A stretch of 64,000 bases of DNA, from positions 1 to 64,000 of the forward strand of contig CAZMNO010000014.1 of NCBI GenBank assembly GCA_964567685.1. Direction: 5' to 3'. The stretch is from UBA5972 sp964567685 (GTDB lineage Bacteria > Pseudomonadota > Alphaproteobacteria > Rhodobacterales > Rhodobacteraceae). Below, piece by piece: positions 1 to 8,003 of this stretch; positions within the stretch are counted from its first letter, which is position 1; each line of letters starts with the position of its first letter. A program made the position numbers and the translations under genes. The notes under the pieces were generated by a model, which saw only the letters and a program-made list of their open reading frames with translations, did no database searches and was not told the DNA's origin.

Positions 1-51
1 TCAATGGTTTGGGATACACCTTAGCTCACTGTCCGGCTTTCTGGGACCACT

Positions 52-177
52 TCACAACATTGAAAGAGCGTGAGCAATATCTTTAATGTCGATCTGGTCG
101 AGATCCGGATTGACTAATGGGAACTTCTTTCCGCTGACCGTCTGAATCCAGGGCACTTTGGTTGCTTCTTCAGTCAA
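52..177 (-). pseudogene. Truncated HD-type phosphohydrolase (N-terminal fragment)
   Basis: A 41-residue reading frame starts at a TTG preceded by an AGGACAG ribosome site. Its product reads like the first 40 residues of the small HD-domain phosphohydrolases (YfbR/5'-nucleotidase type): a WIQTVSGKKF segment, then DQIDIKDIAHALSML, after which the family normally continues with the metal-binding HD core. Here a TGA stops the frame and neither other frame recovers a clear continuation up to the window edge, so it looks like a remnant or frameshifted gene. It lies 11 bases downstream of the 73-aa gene on the same strand, so the two were probably co-transcribed. A functional mini-protein cannot be excluded. 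Confidence 0.45.
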
Positions 178-188
178 TTTGATCTGTC

Positions 189-410
189 CTATTCATTGGA
201 TTGAACTGGATGCACATTCGCCTGGTTAACCAGTTCGAACAGCACGGTTATTGCTAATGTTGCTTGACGATGGTCTCGATTGGCAAGATGTTGAATCAAC
301 TCCTCAACCGATGCACCCGTAGCCGAATTCTCCCCAGCTTGGATTGCCCATTTGATCCGTTCCGGCATCGTCAAGTTGATCGCCGCTGCCACATGATCTT
401 TGCCGCTCAT
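189..410 (-). CDS. Small hypothetical protein (73 aa)
   Basis: I do not recognise this protein. It is a soluble 73-residue product without signal peptide or membrane segment, predicted mostly helical (PERIKWAIQAGE, EELIQHLANRDH). The start is well supported by an AGAGGGG Shine-Dalgarno about eight bases upstream of the ATG. It sits between the RNase H-like gene and the HD-phosphohydrolase fragment, all on the minus strand, suggesting one transcript divergent from the XRE regulator. No function is proposed. Confidence 0.55.
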   Translation of the reverse strand: MSGKDHVAAAINLTMPERIKWAIQAGENSATGASVEELIQHLANRDHRQATLAITVLFELVNQANVHPVQSNE

Positions 411-519
411 ATTATTGCCCCTCTTTTTCTCGTCCCCAAAATAACAGGGCGGGATTCACGGTGCAAAATCGTGCGGGCTGCTTTGCTGCAAGATGTGGCT
501 TTTCAATCTCAATTGGGAA

Positions 520-1443
520 CTAGGGCAACTTGATATACCCTGACCGCCAAAGCGGACGAAGAAGTCGACGCAGCGCCATAACTTGCTGGCCTGGATTTAG
601 GTGACCATAGCGTTCCCTGAGCTCGCCAAGATCATTTAGTGCTACGATTTCGTATAGCCGGTCAATATCCGGCGTTCCATCTTGCCGTCGGTAGTGAGGC
701 GCGATGAAAGCGTCAAAAGCTAGGTTCTCCGGATTGCTCGCCCATGCTGACCTCAGAGATTTAGTTGGTGCCGTTCCTATTGGAGAACTTTCACTGGGAT
801 CGCCACCAGCGGGCACGGTGCCCTCCGACCTGATGACCAGACAAGGCTCACGTAAAAGCGCTGCAGACGGAGTGACCAATCCACTGTGAGCCAAACAGGC
901 CCCGGCAACGGAGAAGACATTCTCCTCGACAACGGCATTGGCAGCATCGAGATTAGCCAGAGCATCCTTGAAGCCTTTTGCGGCATTCATTGCATCCACC
1001 CAATGCTCACCTGGGCCAGCATGATTGCTCCCGCTGACAAAAGCCTCCCACACAAGGACAGCATCGCCTTTTGGCCAGTTCCGCCAATCAAGGGTTACTG
1101 CGCGATGCCCTAGATGCGTCTTCAGTTTAGCAAAGGTATAGGCCATCACGGCAATGCCAATGGTGGTCACAGCTGCTCCGGCATGTGCAGACCAAGGACG
1201 GCTTCCTTCCCCTCTACGAGCTTTTGTAGTCCTTCCTAGTTCGTCTCGAACCGGGATATACAACGGCGCTTCAAATCCCAGAGCCGCAGGGCGCCCCTGA
1301 GCGATCTCGCCAAAGCGATCAATAAACTCATCCAGATCGTCGCCACTTGCTACACTGCCGTCACTCAGTATGGCCCAGCCGATGTTGTGGGGTGCGCCCA
1401 CATCAATGGCTCCAACCACAATATCGTCGGGTTCAACGCGCAT
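520..1443 (-). CDS. RNase H-like fold protein of unknown function (DUF429-like?)
   Basis: A 307-residue protein beginning at the ATG of MRVEPDDIV; an upstream TTG four codons earlier is also possible. The N-terminus VVGAIDVGAPHNIGWAIL and the later GFEAPLYIP segment resemble the first and second acidic strands of RNase H/RuvC-like folds such as DUF429 predicted nucleases, but the match is by motif only. The C-terminal 80 residues are basic and end in LRRLLRPLWRSGYIKLP. No signal peptide or membrane span is seen. The gene heads a minus-strand group of three and is divergent from the XRE regulator over a 123-base region with two palindromes, so repression by that regulator is likely. The biological role is unknown. 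Confidence 0.5.
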   Translation of the reverse strand: MRVEPDDIVVGAIDVGAPHNIGWAILSDGSVASGDDLDEFIDRFGEIAQGRPAALGFEAPLYIPVRDELGRTTKARRGEGSRPWSAHAGAAVTTIGIAVMAYTFAKLKTHLGHRAVTLDWRNWPKGDAVLVWEAFVSGSNHAGPGEHWVDAMNAAKGFKDALANLDAANAVVEENVFSVAGACLAHSGLVTPSAALLREPCLVIRSEGTVPAGGDPSESSPIGTAPTKSLRSAWASNPENLAFDAFIAPHYRRQDGTPDIDRLYEIVALNDLGELRERYGHLNPGQQVMALRRLLRPLWRSGYIKLP

Positions 1444-1472
1444 AGCTAAAAGCAAGCTTTAAGAAATCAAAC

Positions 1473-1486
1473 ATTTCTCAAGAAAT
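1473..1486. promoter_or_regulatory. Palindrome ATTTCT-CA-AGAAAT, candidate operator
   Basis: A perfect 6+2+6 inverted repeat lies in the divergent region between the XRE regulator and the RNase H-like gene. Spacing and symmetry fit a dimeric helix-turn-helix protein. It differs in sequence from the second palindrome 6 bp away, so binding by the same regulator is only inferred. Confidence 0.4.
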
Positions 1487-1491
1487 ACAAA

Positions 1492-1508
1492 GCAAACTTC
1501 AAGTTTGC
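1492..1508. promoter_or_regulatory. 17-bp palindrome GCAAACTT-C-AAGTTTGC, candidate XRE operator
   Basis: A perfect inverted repeat with 8-base arms around one central base, 58 bases upstream of the XRE start and 48 bases upstream of the divergent gene. It is the most symmetric element in the intergenic region and is placed as expected for autoregulation and control of the divergent genes. The binding protein is inferred from position. Confidence 0.5.
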
Positions 1509-1566
1509 AAAGAGTTTCGAAGTTAGATCGGTTTATGACGGCGTCACTTGAAGCCTAGTCCAAATT

Positions 1567-1908
1567 ATGAACAATGTTCTCAAATTATATTTGGCTGGCC
1601 AGATCCGAACATTTCGGAAGGCTGCAGGACTAACACAAGAAGAACTGGGCGCACGGATCGACAGGACCGGAGAAGCCATTTCCAACATCGAGCGAGGTGC
1701 CAGCTTACCCGGCGTAGAAACCTTGGTGGCCATCGGGGAAGTGCTGGACAAACCGGTTCAAGAGTTCTTGCCAAGCAGACCAAGTCGCAAGGGAGTTTCT
1801 GCAAACAGGTTACGGATGGAATCCGAGGCGATGGCCTTGCTACAGGCGCTTTCTGACAAGGAACTCGGGATTGCTATCGCTCAGGTTAAGGCACTGGGGG
1901 AAGGGTAG
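1567..1908 (+). CDS. XRE-family helix-turn-helix transcriptional regulator
   Basis: A 113-residue DNA-binding protein. Residues about 10-66 form a classic Cro/C1-type domain: IRTFRKAAGLTQEELGARI, then IDRTGEAISNIERGASLPG with the recognition helix, then VETLVAIGEVLDKPVQEFL. The C-terminal 45 residues form a helical tail (ALLQALSDKELGIAIAQVK), perhaps for dimerisation. It is divergent from the RNase H-like gene and flanked by two palindromes, so it probably autoregulates and controls the small module to its left. There is no clear Shine-Dalgarno before the ATG. Its ligand or inducing signal is unknown. Confidence 0.88.
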   Translation: MNNVLKLYLAGQIRTFRKAAGLTQEELGARIDRTGEAISNIERGASLPGVETLVAIGEVLDKPVQEFLPSRPSRKGVSANRLRMESEAMALLQALSDKELGIAIAQVKALGEG

Positions 1909-2162
1909 GACTGGTGTGGTTCGGCCCCAACCGGACTCTCACCTCTGGTGCCTGATGCTGCGCTGCGGCCCGTCGAAGCTGCCGTTCGCTGCAGTTGCAA
2001 AGTGTGGCCATAGTCCGATGTCAGGACTGCGGGGACAATCCGGCAGCTACAGACAAACGGGAATTAAGGGACTATACACCGGTCATCTTGCCCATGAGAT
2101 GACTGTGATCGTTTACGCACATCATGCATGCTAGCGTTTCCGAGCGACGGGGAGGGGAACAG

Positions 2163-4400
2163 ATGAAACGCGCAATTTCGATATTGCTTCTGCTGCTGGC
2201 GGCATCCGCATCCGGCTTGGTCGCGCAACAGGAAAATCATCTGAAGGGGAGCGAATCTCCTTACCTTCTTCAGCATCAGGATAATCCCGTTGATTGGTAT
2301 CCTTGGGGGCCTCAGGCGCTGAACAAAGCGAAATCTGAAAACAAGCTGATCTTGATTTCAGTCGGCTATTCCTCGTGCCACTGGTGTCATGTCATGGAGG
2401 ATGAAAGCTTCATGAATCCCAAGATCGCAACCCTGCTCAATCGCGATTTCGTTTCCATCAAGATCGACCGTGAAAGCCGCCCCGATCTGGACGAGCAGTT
2501 CATGATGGCCACGCAGTTGCTTAGCGGCGGCGGCGGCTGGCCCAATACTGTTTTCCTGACGCCTGACGGTGATCCGTTCTATTCAGGAACCTATTTTCCG
2601 CCCGCAAATTTCCAAACAGTAATTACAGCTGTCAGACAGGCCTGGCTGGACGATCCACAGATGATTTCAACTGAAGCAGCAAAGGTAACTCGGGCGGTCG
2701 GGGAATATCTGGTGCAAAAAGCACCGGCAGTGGACATCACGTCTGAGATTGTGCAATCGATTGCCCGCGATGTTTTAGATTCACTTGACCCGTTCAATGG
2801 TGGCTATGGCATTGTGCCAAAATTCCCGCGCGAGTCGTTGTTTCTTTTTCTTCTGGATCACGCAGAGCGATCCGGCGACCGGGAGGTGCTGAATGCGGTG
2901 ACCAACATGTTGGATGGCATGATCAGAGGCGGCATTCACGATCATATTGGTGGCGGCTTTCACAGATATTCGGTTGATCCCGAATGGCACGTGCCGCATT
3001 TCGAGAAGATGCTCTATACTCAGGCGCTGACCGGCAGGCTCTTGATCCGGGCATGGGCCATGACAGGCAAAAATAGGTACCGGCGAACGGCCGAGCGTCT
3101 GTTTGACTATGTTCTGAGGGATTTAAGGGACACCAAGGGCGCGTTTTTTTCAGCGCAGGATGCCGACAGCCTGAACCCTGACGGAGAAAAGGCTGAGGGG
3201 GTATATTACACCTGGACGCCAGCTCAATTGCGAAACCTCGGTGAAGATGCCGGGTTCGTCCGCGACGTATTTCAGATCACAGAAGAGGGTGACATAGAAG
3301 GCACCAATGTTCTGAACCTGAGCGCCCTTCCCGATGAGCTTGCGGCTAATCACAACCTGTCTGTGGCCGATTTCGAAAGCCGTCTTGATGAAGTTACAGG
3401 CAGGATGATGAGGTCGCGCATAGCACGGCCGCCGCCATTTCTGGATCGTAAGATCGTCGTTTCCTGGAACGCGATGATGATCCAGACCCTTGCCGAGGCT
3501 GGCTATCGGCTGGATCGACCCGACTATATTGAAGCAGCAGAGACGGCAGCGCGGTTCATCAGAACACAACTATATGGACCTGATGGGTTGAAGCGGGTCG
3601 GCTTTGAAGACGCGGCGCACATTCCCGCACAACTGGCGGATTACGCTGGTCTGGGTCTGGCCTTTCTCGCACTTCATGATTTCTCAGCCGCGACGACAGA
3701 CAAAATGCTTTGGCTGCACGAGGCACGGCTGATGGCCGAAGAGATTCAAGACCGGTTCGGCGCTCCTGAAGATGGTTTCAGCATGACGCAAACAGCAGAA
3801 GGTTTAACCCGTATCGTACCAGTGGACGACACTGAAATACCTTCGGGCAACGCGCTCGCTCTGTCGCTGTTCTCCCGGTTGGCAATGCGCACACAAGCGC
3901 CCCGGCTTGAACAGAAGGCATTTCTGCTTGCAGCACCGCTGTCGGGTCTTGCGACATCAATTCCGGATCAGAGAGGGTACCTTCTCAAAGCGCTTATTGA
4001 CTTTCATGAAGGTGAAACTGGCCTCGTGCGTCACGTTGCAGGCGGTAACGTCAAAGTTGAGCTGCAACTTGCCTGGGATTCCGAAGAAATCGTCCTCGCT
4101 GTTTCGGTCGCTGATGGCTGGCATGTCAATGCGCATAAACCGCTGGAGGATTACCTCATCGCGACGGAACTTGTCGCCAAAGGGGATGGGGAAATGCCGG
4201 TTGAATATCCAAGGGCTATCCGCAAAGCGCTTTCGTTCAGTGGGAAGGAATTGGCGCTTTACGAGGGCGCGTTTGAAATCATTGCACAGGTAGCGCCAGT
4301 AGGGACCCGCGAGCAGGCGCCACAAATCACGCTAACCATTCAAGCGTGCAGCGACGAGATTTGCCTTCAGCCAGAGGACCTGACTTTTACCCGTTGGTAG
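2163..4400 (+). CDS. Secreted DUF255 thioredoxin-domain protein (YyaL/SSP411 type)
   Basis: A 745-residue protein. I chose the internal ATG because it follows a GGGGAGGGGA ribosome site and opens a signal peptide (MKRAISILLLLLAASASG); an in-frame ATG 13 codons upstream lacks these. Residues about 26-180 are the DUF255 thioredoxin-like domain (GSESPYLLQH, NPVDWYPWG, CHWC at 72-75, GGGGWPNTVFLTPDG). The middle is the (alpha/alpha)6-type helical region of the family. The last ~110 residues resemble a DsbD N-terminal-like domain (DGWHVNAHKP) with a cysteine pair at 729 and 734 (ACSDEIC). Biochemical function is not established for this family; a periplasmic thiol role is inferred. It precedes the copper operon but is separated from it by ~760 bases. 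Confidence 0.85.
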   Translation: MKRAISILLLLLAASASGLVAQQENHLKGSESPYLLQHQDNPVDWYPWGPQALNKAKSENKLILISVGYSSCHWCHVMEDESFMNPKIATLLNRDFVSIKIDRESRPDLDEQFMMATQLLSGGGGWPNTVFLTPDGDPFYSGTYFPPANFQTVITAVRQAWLDDPQMISTEAAKVTRAVGEYLVQKAPAVDITSEIVQSIARDVLDSLDPFNGGYGIVPKFPRESLFLFLLDHAERSGDREVLNAVTNMLDGMIRGGIHDHIGGGFHRYSVDPEWHVPHFEKMLYTQALTGRLLIRAWAMTGKNRYRRTAERLFDYVLRDLRDTKGAFFSAQDADSLNPDGEKAEGVYYTWTPAQLRNLGEDAGFVRDVFQITEEGDIEGTNVLNLSALPDELAANHNLSVADFESRLDEVTGRMMRSRIARPPPFLDRKIVVSWNAMMIQTLAEAGYRLDRPDYIEAAETAARFIRTQLYGPDGLKRVGFEDAAHIPAQLADYAGLGLAFLALHDFSAATTDKMLWLHEARLMAEEIQDRFGAPEDGFSMTQTAEGLTRIVPVDDTEIPSGNALALSLFSRLAMRTQAPRLEQKAFLLAAPLSGLATSIPDQRGYLLKALIDFHEGETGLVRHVAGGNVKVELQLAWDSEEIVLAVSVADGWHVNAHKPLEDYLIATELVAKGDGEMPVEYPRAIRKALSFSGKELALYEGAFEIIAQVAPVGTREQAPQITLTIQACSDEICLQPEDLTFTRW

Positions 4401-4745
4401 ACTTCTCGGAGTTTGGAGATAAATTGGGGCCAGCGCCAGGTGGGGCATATTGCCCACACGATTTTCCGGATAGCAAGTGCTTCGCACAGATCTTGCCCTC
4501 TGGCTCAGGCCTGTTCGACTATAATAGTCGCCGGACTCGATAGAGATGAAAGAATGGTGGAGAAGGAGGCCGCCTAATTATCGCTATAAGAAATAGTTAT
4601 TGTTAATATTGATCGAGGTAGCAAAATATGTACCGCAATTCATACCACCAAGTGATCCGAAATACGCATTTTAAGCCTTGCACCAGGTCAACAGACTAGT
4701 TGCACTGTTGATGATGCTGACCTCACAACCATTCGGGATGAAACA
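4401..4745. other. Intergenic stretch without recognisable gene
   Basis: About 345 bases after the DUF255 gene. It is A+T-rich around 4570-4650. I see no complete gene, RNA gene or clear terminator. Confidence 0.4.
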
Positions 4746-4973
4746 GACCTTCCGAAAACTTGGATCCGTCACTCTTCTTCCGTGAAAGAAATAGATGCCC
4801 GAGCCGATGGCAGCACAAACGATCAATGACAGTGGCACGGCAGCAATCGAAACCGGACCTGCCGGAAGGGTCAGCAAGGCAAGCCCCAACATGGCGAGAA
4901 CCATTCCAACCCAGCGACGCGGTTCCGGCATATCCCCCTCAACCAGCGCACCGGCAAACATCGTGATCTGCAC
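4746..4973 (-). pseudogene. EamA/DMT-superfamily transporter remnant
   Basis: The minus-strand translation contains a stretch typical of the middle of EamA (drug/metabolite) permeases: FAGALVEGDMPEPRRWVGM, a hydrophobic VLAMLGLALLTLPAGP helix, then a second helix followed by GIYFFHGRRVTDP, matching the usual WGIYSLRGRGVADP segment. Sequence before and after is unrelated, so roughly 75 of about 300 residues remain. It is a decayed fragment without function, indicating deletion or rearrangement between the DUF255 gene and the copper operon. Confidence 0.6.
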
Positions 4974-5060
4974 GACATCTTTGTTTCGCTTTTAGCCTAC
5001 AATGGGCTCGAATTGCGACAATTATCATGCTTTTGAGACTTTTAGAGCCATTTGACACTC

Positions 5061-5091
5061 TTGACCTTCCATCAGGTGGAAGCTTTAGGCA
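5061..5091 (+). promoter_or_regulatory. CueR/HmrR-type (MerR-family) copper promoter
   Basis: A TTGACC -35 element (5061-5066) overlaps a perfect dyad CTTCCA-TCAGG-TGGAAG (5066-5082), and a TAGGCA -10-like hexamer starts 19 bp after the -35. The stretched 19-bp spacer carrying a CCTTCC...GGAAGG-like dyad is the signature of MerR-family promoters, and this sequence resembles CueR sites upstream of copper genes. It lies about 77 bases upstream of the first cytochrome gene of an operon of copper proteins. No MerR/CueR gene occurs in the window, so the activator must be encoded elsewhere. Confidence 0.65.
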
Positions 5092-5167
5092 CGCTTTAAG
5101 CACACGCGGACTAACGAGGTTTGATTTGATCAATCAGGTTTCTGGCGCGGCTTTGCAGGTATGAGGA

Positions 5168-5587
5168 ATGGACATCAAATCAATTGGAGCTTCCATTGTC
5201 GTGATAACGGCTGTTGCGTTCGCTTGGTATGTAATTCTCAAGCCCAGCGAACCGACGCAGACAGAAGGGCGGCCAATGGTCGAAGTTTCACTGCCTGAAC
5301 TGGGCGGCGCTGCCGCTTTAGGCGAACCATTATTTGTTGCGAATTGCTCAATTTGTCATGGCCTGAACGCTGCTGGTAAGGAAGGCTTGGCACCTCCTCT
5401 CGTTCACAGAATCTATCGCCCCGGCCATCATGCTGATATCGCCTTTGAGTTGGCGGCCCAGATTGGGGTCCGCTCACATCACTGGCCGTTTGGCAGCATG
5501 CCACCGGTTGAAGGAGTAAGCAAATCCGATGTAAAGATGATCACAGCCTATGTCCGGGCGCTTCAAAGGGAAAATGGAATCAACTGA
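5168..5587 (+). CDS. Membrane-anchored class I c-type cytochrome
   Basis: A 139-residue protein with one N-terminal membrane anchor (about residues 7-25) and a periplasmic mono-haem domain. The haem-binding CSICH is at 60-64 and the probable axial Met is in FGSMPPVEG (M111). Size and layout fit small electron-transfer cytochromes. It is the first gene after the CueR-like promoter and its TGA abuts the ATG of the next gene (TGAATG), indicating translational coupling. It is inferred to pass electrons to or from the cupredoxin or multicopper oxidase of the same operon; the actual partner is unknown. Confidence 0.8.
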   Translation: MDIKSIGASIVVITAVAFAWYVILKPSEPTQTEGRPMVEVSLPELGGAAALGEPLFVANCSICHGLNAAGKEGLAPPLVHRIYRPGHHADIAFELAAQIGVRSHHWPFGSMPPVEGVSKSDVKMITAYVRALQRENGIN

Positions 5588-5944
5588 ATGGCATCCGCAA
5601 TTCCTTTGAACAATCAGGTCAGAAAAGGGCTTCCTTCGATTGTTACTTTTGCGTTGATCGCAGGGATTGCCTTGATGGGATCGTGGAAATGGGTCTCGGC
5701 CAGTCCTGATCCTGGCCATCATGACGTATATTCTGAGATGCAGGTTATTCAGAAACACGAAACCGGTCTCCATAATCTTCACTGCCATAGTACTACTGCC
5801 TGTGATATGATCTTCTTTATTCCCGATTTGAGACGTTTTCACGGCTGGACCGCGGGAAAAAGACAGGTGCGGTCGCCTTCCCGGTTTGGCCGATCCGTAT
5901 TCAACCTTCATCCCGATCCGCCACCACCTGAATTCCTGGTTTGA
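5588..5944 (+). CDS. Small periplasmic protein with HNLHCH cluster, unknown
   Basis: A 118-residue protein not recognised by family. Residues about 14-34 form a hydrophobic segment (signal or anchor) followed by a His-rich stretch (DPGHHD) and HNLHCH at 62-67 with another Cys at 72. It ends in a proline-rich HPDPPPPEFLV. The His/Cys spacing suggests metal binding, which would fit a copper operon, but this is inference. The start directly follows the upstream stop codon. The last third could have suffered a frameshift, as its composition (GKRQVRSPSRFGRS) is unlike the rest; I cannot decide without homologues. Confidence 0.5.
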   Translation: MASAIPLNNQVRKGLPSIVTFALIAGIALMGSWKWVSASPDPGHHDVYSEMQVIQKHETGLHNLHCHSTTACDMIFFIPDLRRFHGWTAGKRQVRSPSRFGRSVFNLHPDPPPPEFLV

Positions 5945-5953
5945 CACTACTGA

Positions 5954-5974
5954 GGGCGTCGCATCGCGACGTCC
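5954..5974 (+). other. Intercistronic stem-loop
   Basis: CGTCGC-ATC-GCGACG with extra G-C/G-U pairs forms a 9-bp hairpin between the small His/Cys gene and the cupredoxin gene. There is no T-tract, so it is more likely a processing or mRNA-stability element than a terminator. Confidence 0.35.
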
Positions 5975-6016
5975 AAATACCTGAATTGAACCAAACCAGA
6001 ATACAGGACTAATCGA

Positions 6017-6562
6017 ATGACTGTGGATACAAAAACAATCGCTGCCGCACTGGTGGCGCTATCCTTCTCTCTTGGTGCAGGCGCGGCAATTGCTGGTGGT
6101 GCACATAGCGGGGGGCACGAAGATGGCAAAGACATCGGGCAGGCCGGCAAGGCCGGGCATGTTGATCGCGTTATCAAAGTCAAGATGGGGGAAATGTTCT
6201 TTTCACCTTCAGATATCGAGGTACAAAAAGGGGAAACGATCAGGTTTGTCGTGACCAACACCGGTGAATTCGTACATGAATTCAACATCGCAACCAAAGA
6301 TATGCATCTGGCACATGCAGACGAAATGATGAAGATGATGGATAGCGGTGCGCTCGAAGCGGACAGCATCAATCACGACCTCATGAACGCCACCGGCATG
6401 GCACATAAGGATGCAAACAGCATTCTGCTGGAACCGGGCAAGTCGGCTGAGCTCATCTGGACATTCAATGGAAACGCCGATCTGGAACTCTCGTGCAATA
6501 TTCCGGGTCACCGTGAAAGCGGGATGATGCAGCAACTGGTGATGAACGACACCGATTCATGA
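6017..6562 (+). CDS. Periplasmic cupredoxin-domain copper protein
   Basis: A 181-residue exported protein with signal peptide at about 1-26 ending GAAIA-GG. After a Gly/His-rich linker (GGAHSGGHEDGKD) comes a single cupredoxin domain with the complete type 1 copper ligand set: H87 in FVHEFN and C160-x4-H165-x4-M170 in CNIPGHRESGM. A Met/His-rich insertion (MHLAHADEMMKMMDSG, about 96-111) may bind extra copper. This is the fold of plastocyanin/azurin-like carriers. An AGGA site precedes the start. Its stop overlaps the long frame of the multicopper oxidase, so the two are coupled; it probably shuttles electrons or copper to that enzyme. Confidence 0.85.
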   Translation: MTVDTKTIAAALVALSFSLGAGAAIAGGAHSGGHEDGKDIGQAGKAGHVDRVIKVKMGEMFFSPSDIEVQKGETIRFVVTNTGEFVHEFNIATKDMHLAHADEMMKMMDSGALEADSINHDLMNATGMAHKDANSILLEPGKSAELIWTFNGNADLELSCNIPGHRESGMMQQLVMNDTDS

Positions 6563-6624
6563 ACAAGCTGAGGGCGCAGGAATGCGCTGCGCCCGCACCA
6601 ACTGTTCGAGTGAAAGGAAAACCC

Positions 6625-8001
6625 ATGAATCTCAGCAGGCGCCAGTTCATGGCAGCAAGTGCTGCCATTTCCTTTACCGGTACTTCGATTGCGCGAGCCT
6701 CGACCACGAATTCTCTGAAGGCCGGAAAAACCTCTATTCAACTTGCCCCTCCTGATTATCCAAAAACAGAATTATGGGGTTTCAACGGCCAAGCCACCGG
6801 ACCTGAAATCCGGCTTAAACAGGGTGCGCGCCTGACGCGTCTGTTCGAAAACGGCCTGACCGAGACATCCAGTCTTCACTGGCACGGAATTCGCGTGCCA
6901 AATGAAATGGACGGGGTTCCCGGAGTGACCCAGGACGTGGTTCAGGCGGGCGGAAGCTTCCTTTACGACTTCACAGTGCCTGATGCCGGAACCTATTGGT
7001 ATCATTCACACCAGAACACGGTTGAGCAATTAGCGCGTGGACTATATGGCACGATTGTCGTTGAGGAACCGGATGCGCCTGATATCGACCGCGAAGAAAC
7101 GATTGTTCTGGACGATTGGCGTCTCACCCAAAAAGCGGAGATTCACACGGATTTTGAAAATCCGCATGATTTTTCACATGCTGGCCGGTTAGGAAATTTC
7201 GTAACATCAAACAACAATTACGACCTGAATCTGAAAGTGCGCCGGAATGAACGGCTGCGGTTGCGGCTGATCAACAGCTCAAACTCGCGCATTTTCGATC
7301 TTGCTCTTGTGGGACTTGACGGCTGGATGATGGCGCTTGACGGAATGCCGTTGGCGGCACCAGAGTCCATAGAGCAGTTCACTCTCGCCCCAGCCCAAAG
7401 GATGGACCTGTTCGTCGATGTGACGGCTGAGATTGGTGAAAGCGCTTATCTTGTCCGCGTTGACCGGGGTGAACCGTTTGCGCAAGCTACCTTTGGAGTG
7501 AAAGGTGCAGCCTCAGACATGCGGCGCGAACCGCCCAAAGCTTTGCCGCCCAACCCTGTAGCCGCGCTTGCACCGATTGCGTCAGCACGCAAGGCACCCC
7601 TTCTGATGGAGGGCGGTGCCATGGGGGTTATGCGATCTGCGCGCCTGAACGGTGCCGAAGAAAACATGCGTACGCTTGCGCAGGCTGGTATGTACTGGGC
7701 GTTCAACGGCACCGTCGGCCTGCCCGAAGAACCTCTCATCGAAGCATCTGCCAGCGAGACCATCCGCGTCCCCATCACCAACCACACCGTGTTTCCACAT
7801 GCGATGCACCTTCACGGGCATCACTTCCGCGAGGTCCGGCCCGATGGGGGAACCGGGCCACTGCGCGATACAATACTGCTTTACCCTGACGAAACCCGCG
7901 AAATCGCCTTTGTTGCCGACAATCCCGGTGACTGGGTATTTCACTGCCATATGCTCGCCCACGTAACGGCTGGCATGATTACCTGGATAAAGGTGTCTTG
8001 A
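6625..8001 (+). CDS. Tat-exported multicopper oxidase (CopA/CueO type)
   Basis: A 458-residue three-domain multicopper oxidase. I start at the internal ATG that opens a Tat signal (SRRQFMAASAAIS) with a GAAAGGAAAA site upstream; the longer frame from 6559 overlaps the cupredoxin stop. All copper motifs are present: HWHG (85-88), HSH (127-129), HLHGHH (395-400) and HCHMLAHVTAGM (440-451), the last giving the type 1 His-Cys-His and an axial Met. Known relatives oxidise Cu(I), organic substrates or metals in the periplasm. Flanking cupredoxin and cytochromes c suggest its electrons are exchanged with haem proteins. Substrate cannot be read from the sequence. Confidence 0.9.
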   Translation: MNLSRRQFMAASAAISFTGTSIARASTTNSLKAGKTSIQLAPPDYPKTELWGFNGQATGPEIRLKQGARLTRLFENGLTETSSLHWHGIRVPNEMDGVPGVTQDVVQAGGSFLYDFTVPDAGTYWYHSHQNTVEQLARGLYGTIVVEEPDAPDIDREETIVLDDWRLTQKAEIHTDFENPHDFSHAGRLGNFVTSNNNYDLNLKVRRNERLRLRLINSSNSRIFDLALVGLDGWMMALDGMPLAAPESIEQFTLAPAQRMDLFVDVTAEIGESAYLVRVDRGEPFAQATFGVKGAASDMRREPPKALPPNPVAALAPIASARKAPLLMEGGAMGVMRSARLNGAEENMRTLAQAGMYWAFNGTVGLPEEPLIEASASETIRVPITNHTVFPHAMHLHGHHFREVRPDGGTGPLRDTILLYPDETREIAFVADNPGDWVFHCHMLAHVTAGMITWIKVS

Positions 8002-8003
8002 TT

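Noticed and set aside
1909..2162. Possible RNA gene or short CDS between XRE and DUF255 genes
   Set aside because: No cloverleaf, terminator or credible frame could be built; the 87-codon frame has no domain or ribosome site.
6559..6624. Upstream ATG overlapping the cupredoxin stop as start of the multicopper oxidase
   Set aside because: The Tat signal begins at the ATG at 6625, which has its own ribosome site; the 22 extra residues would precede and spoil the signal.
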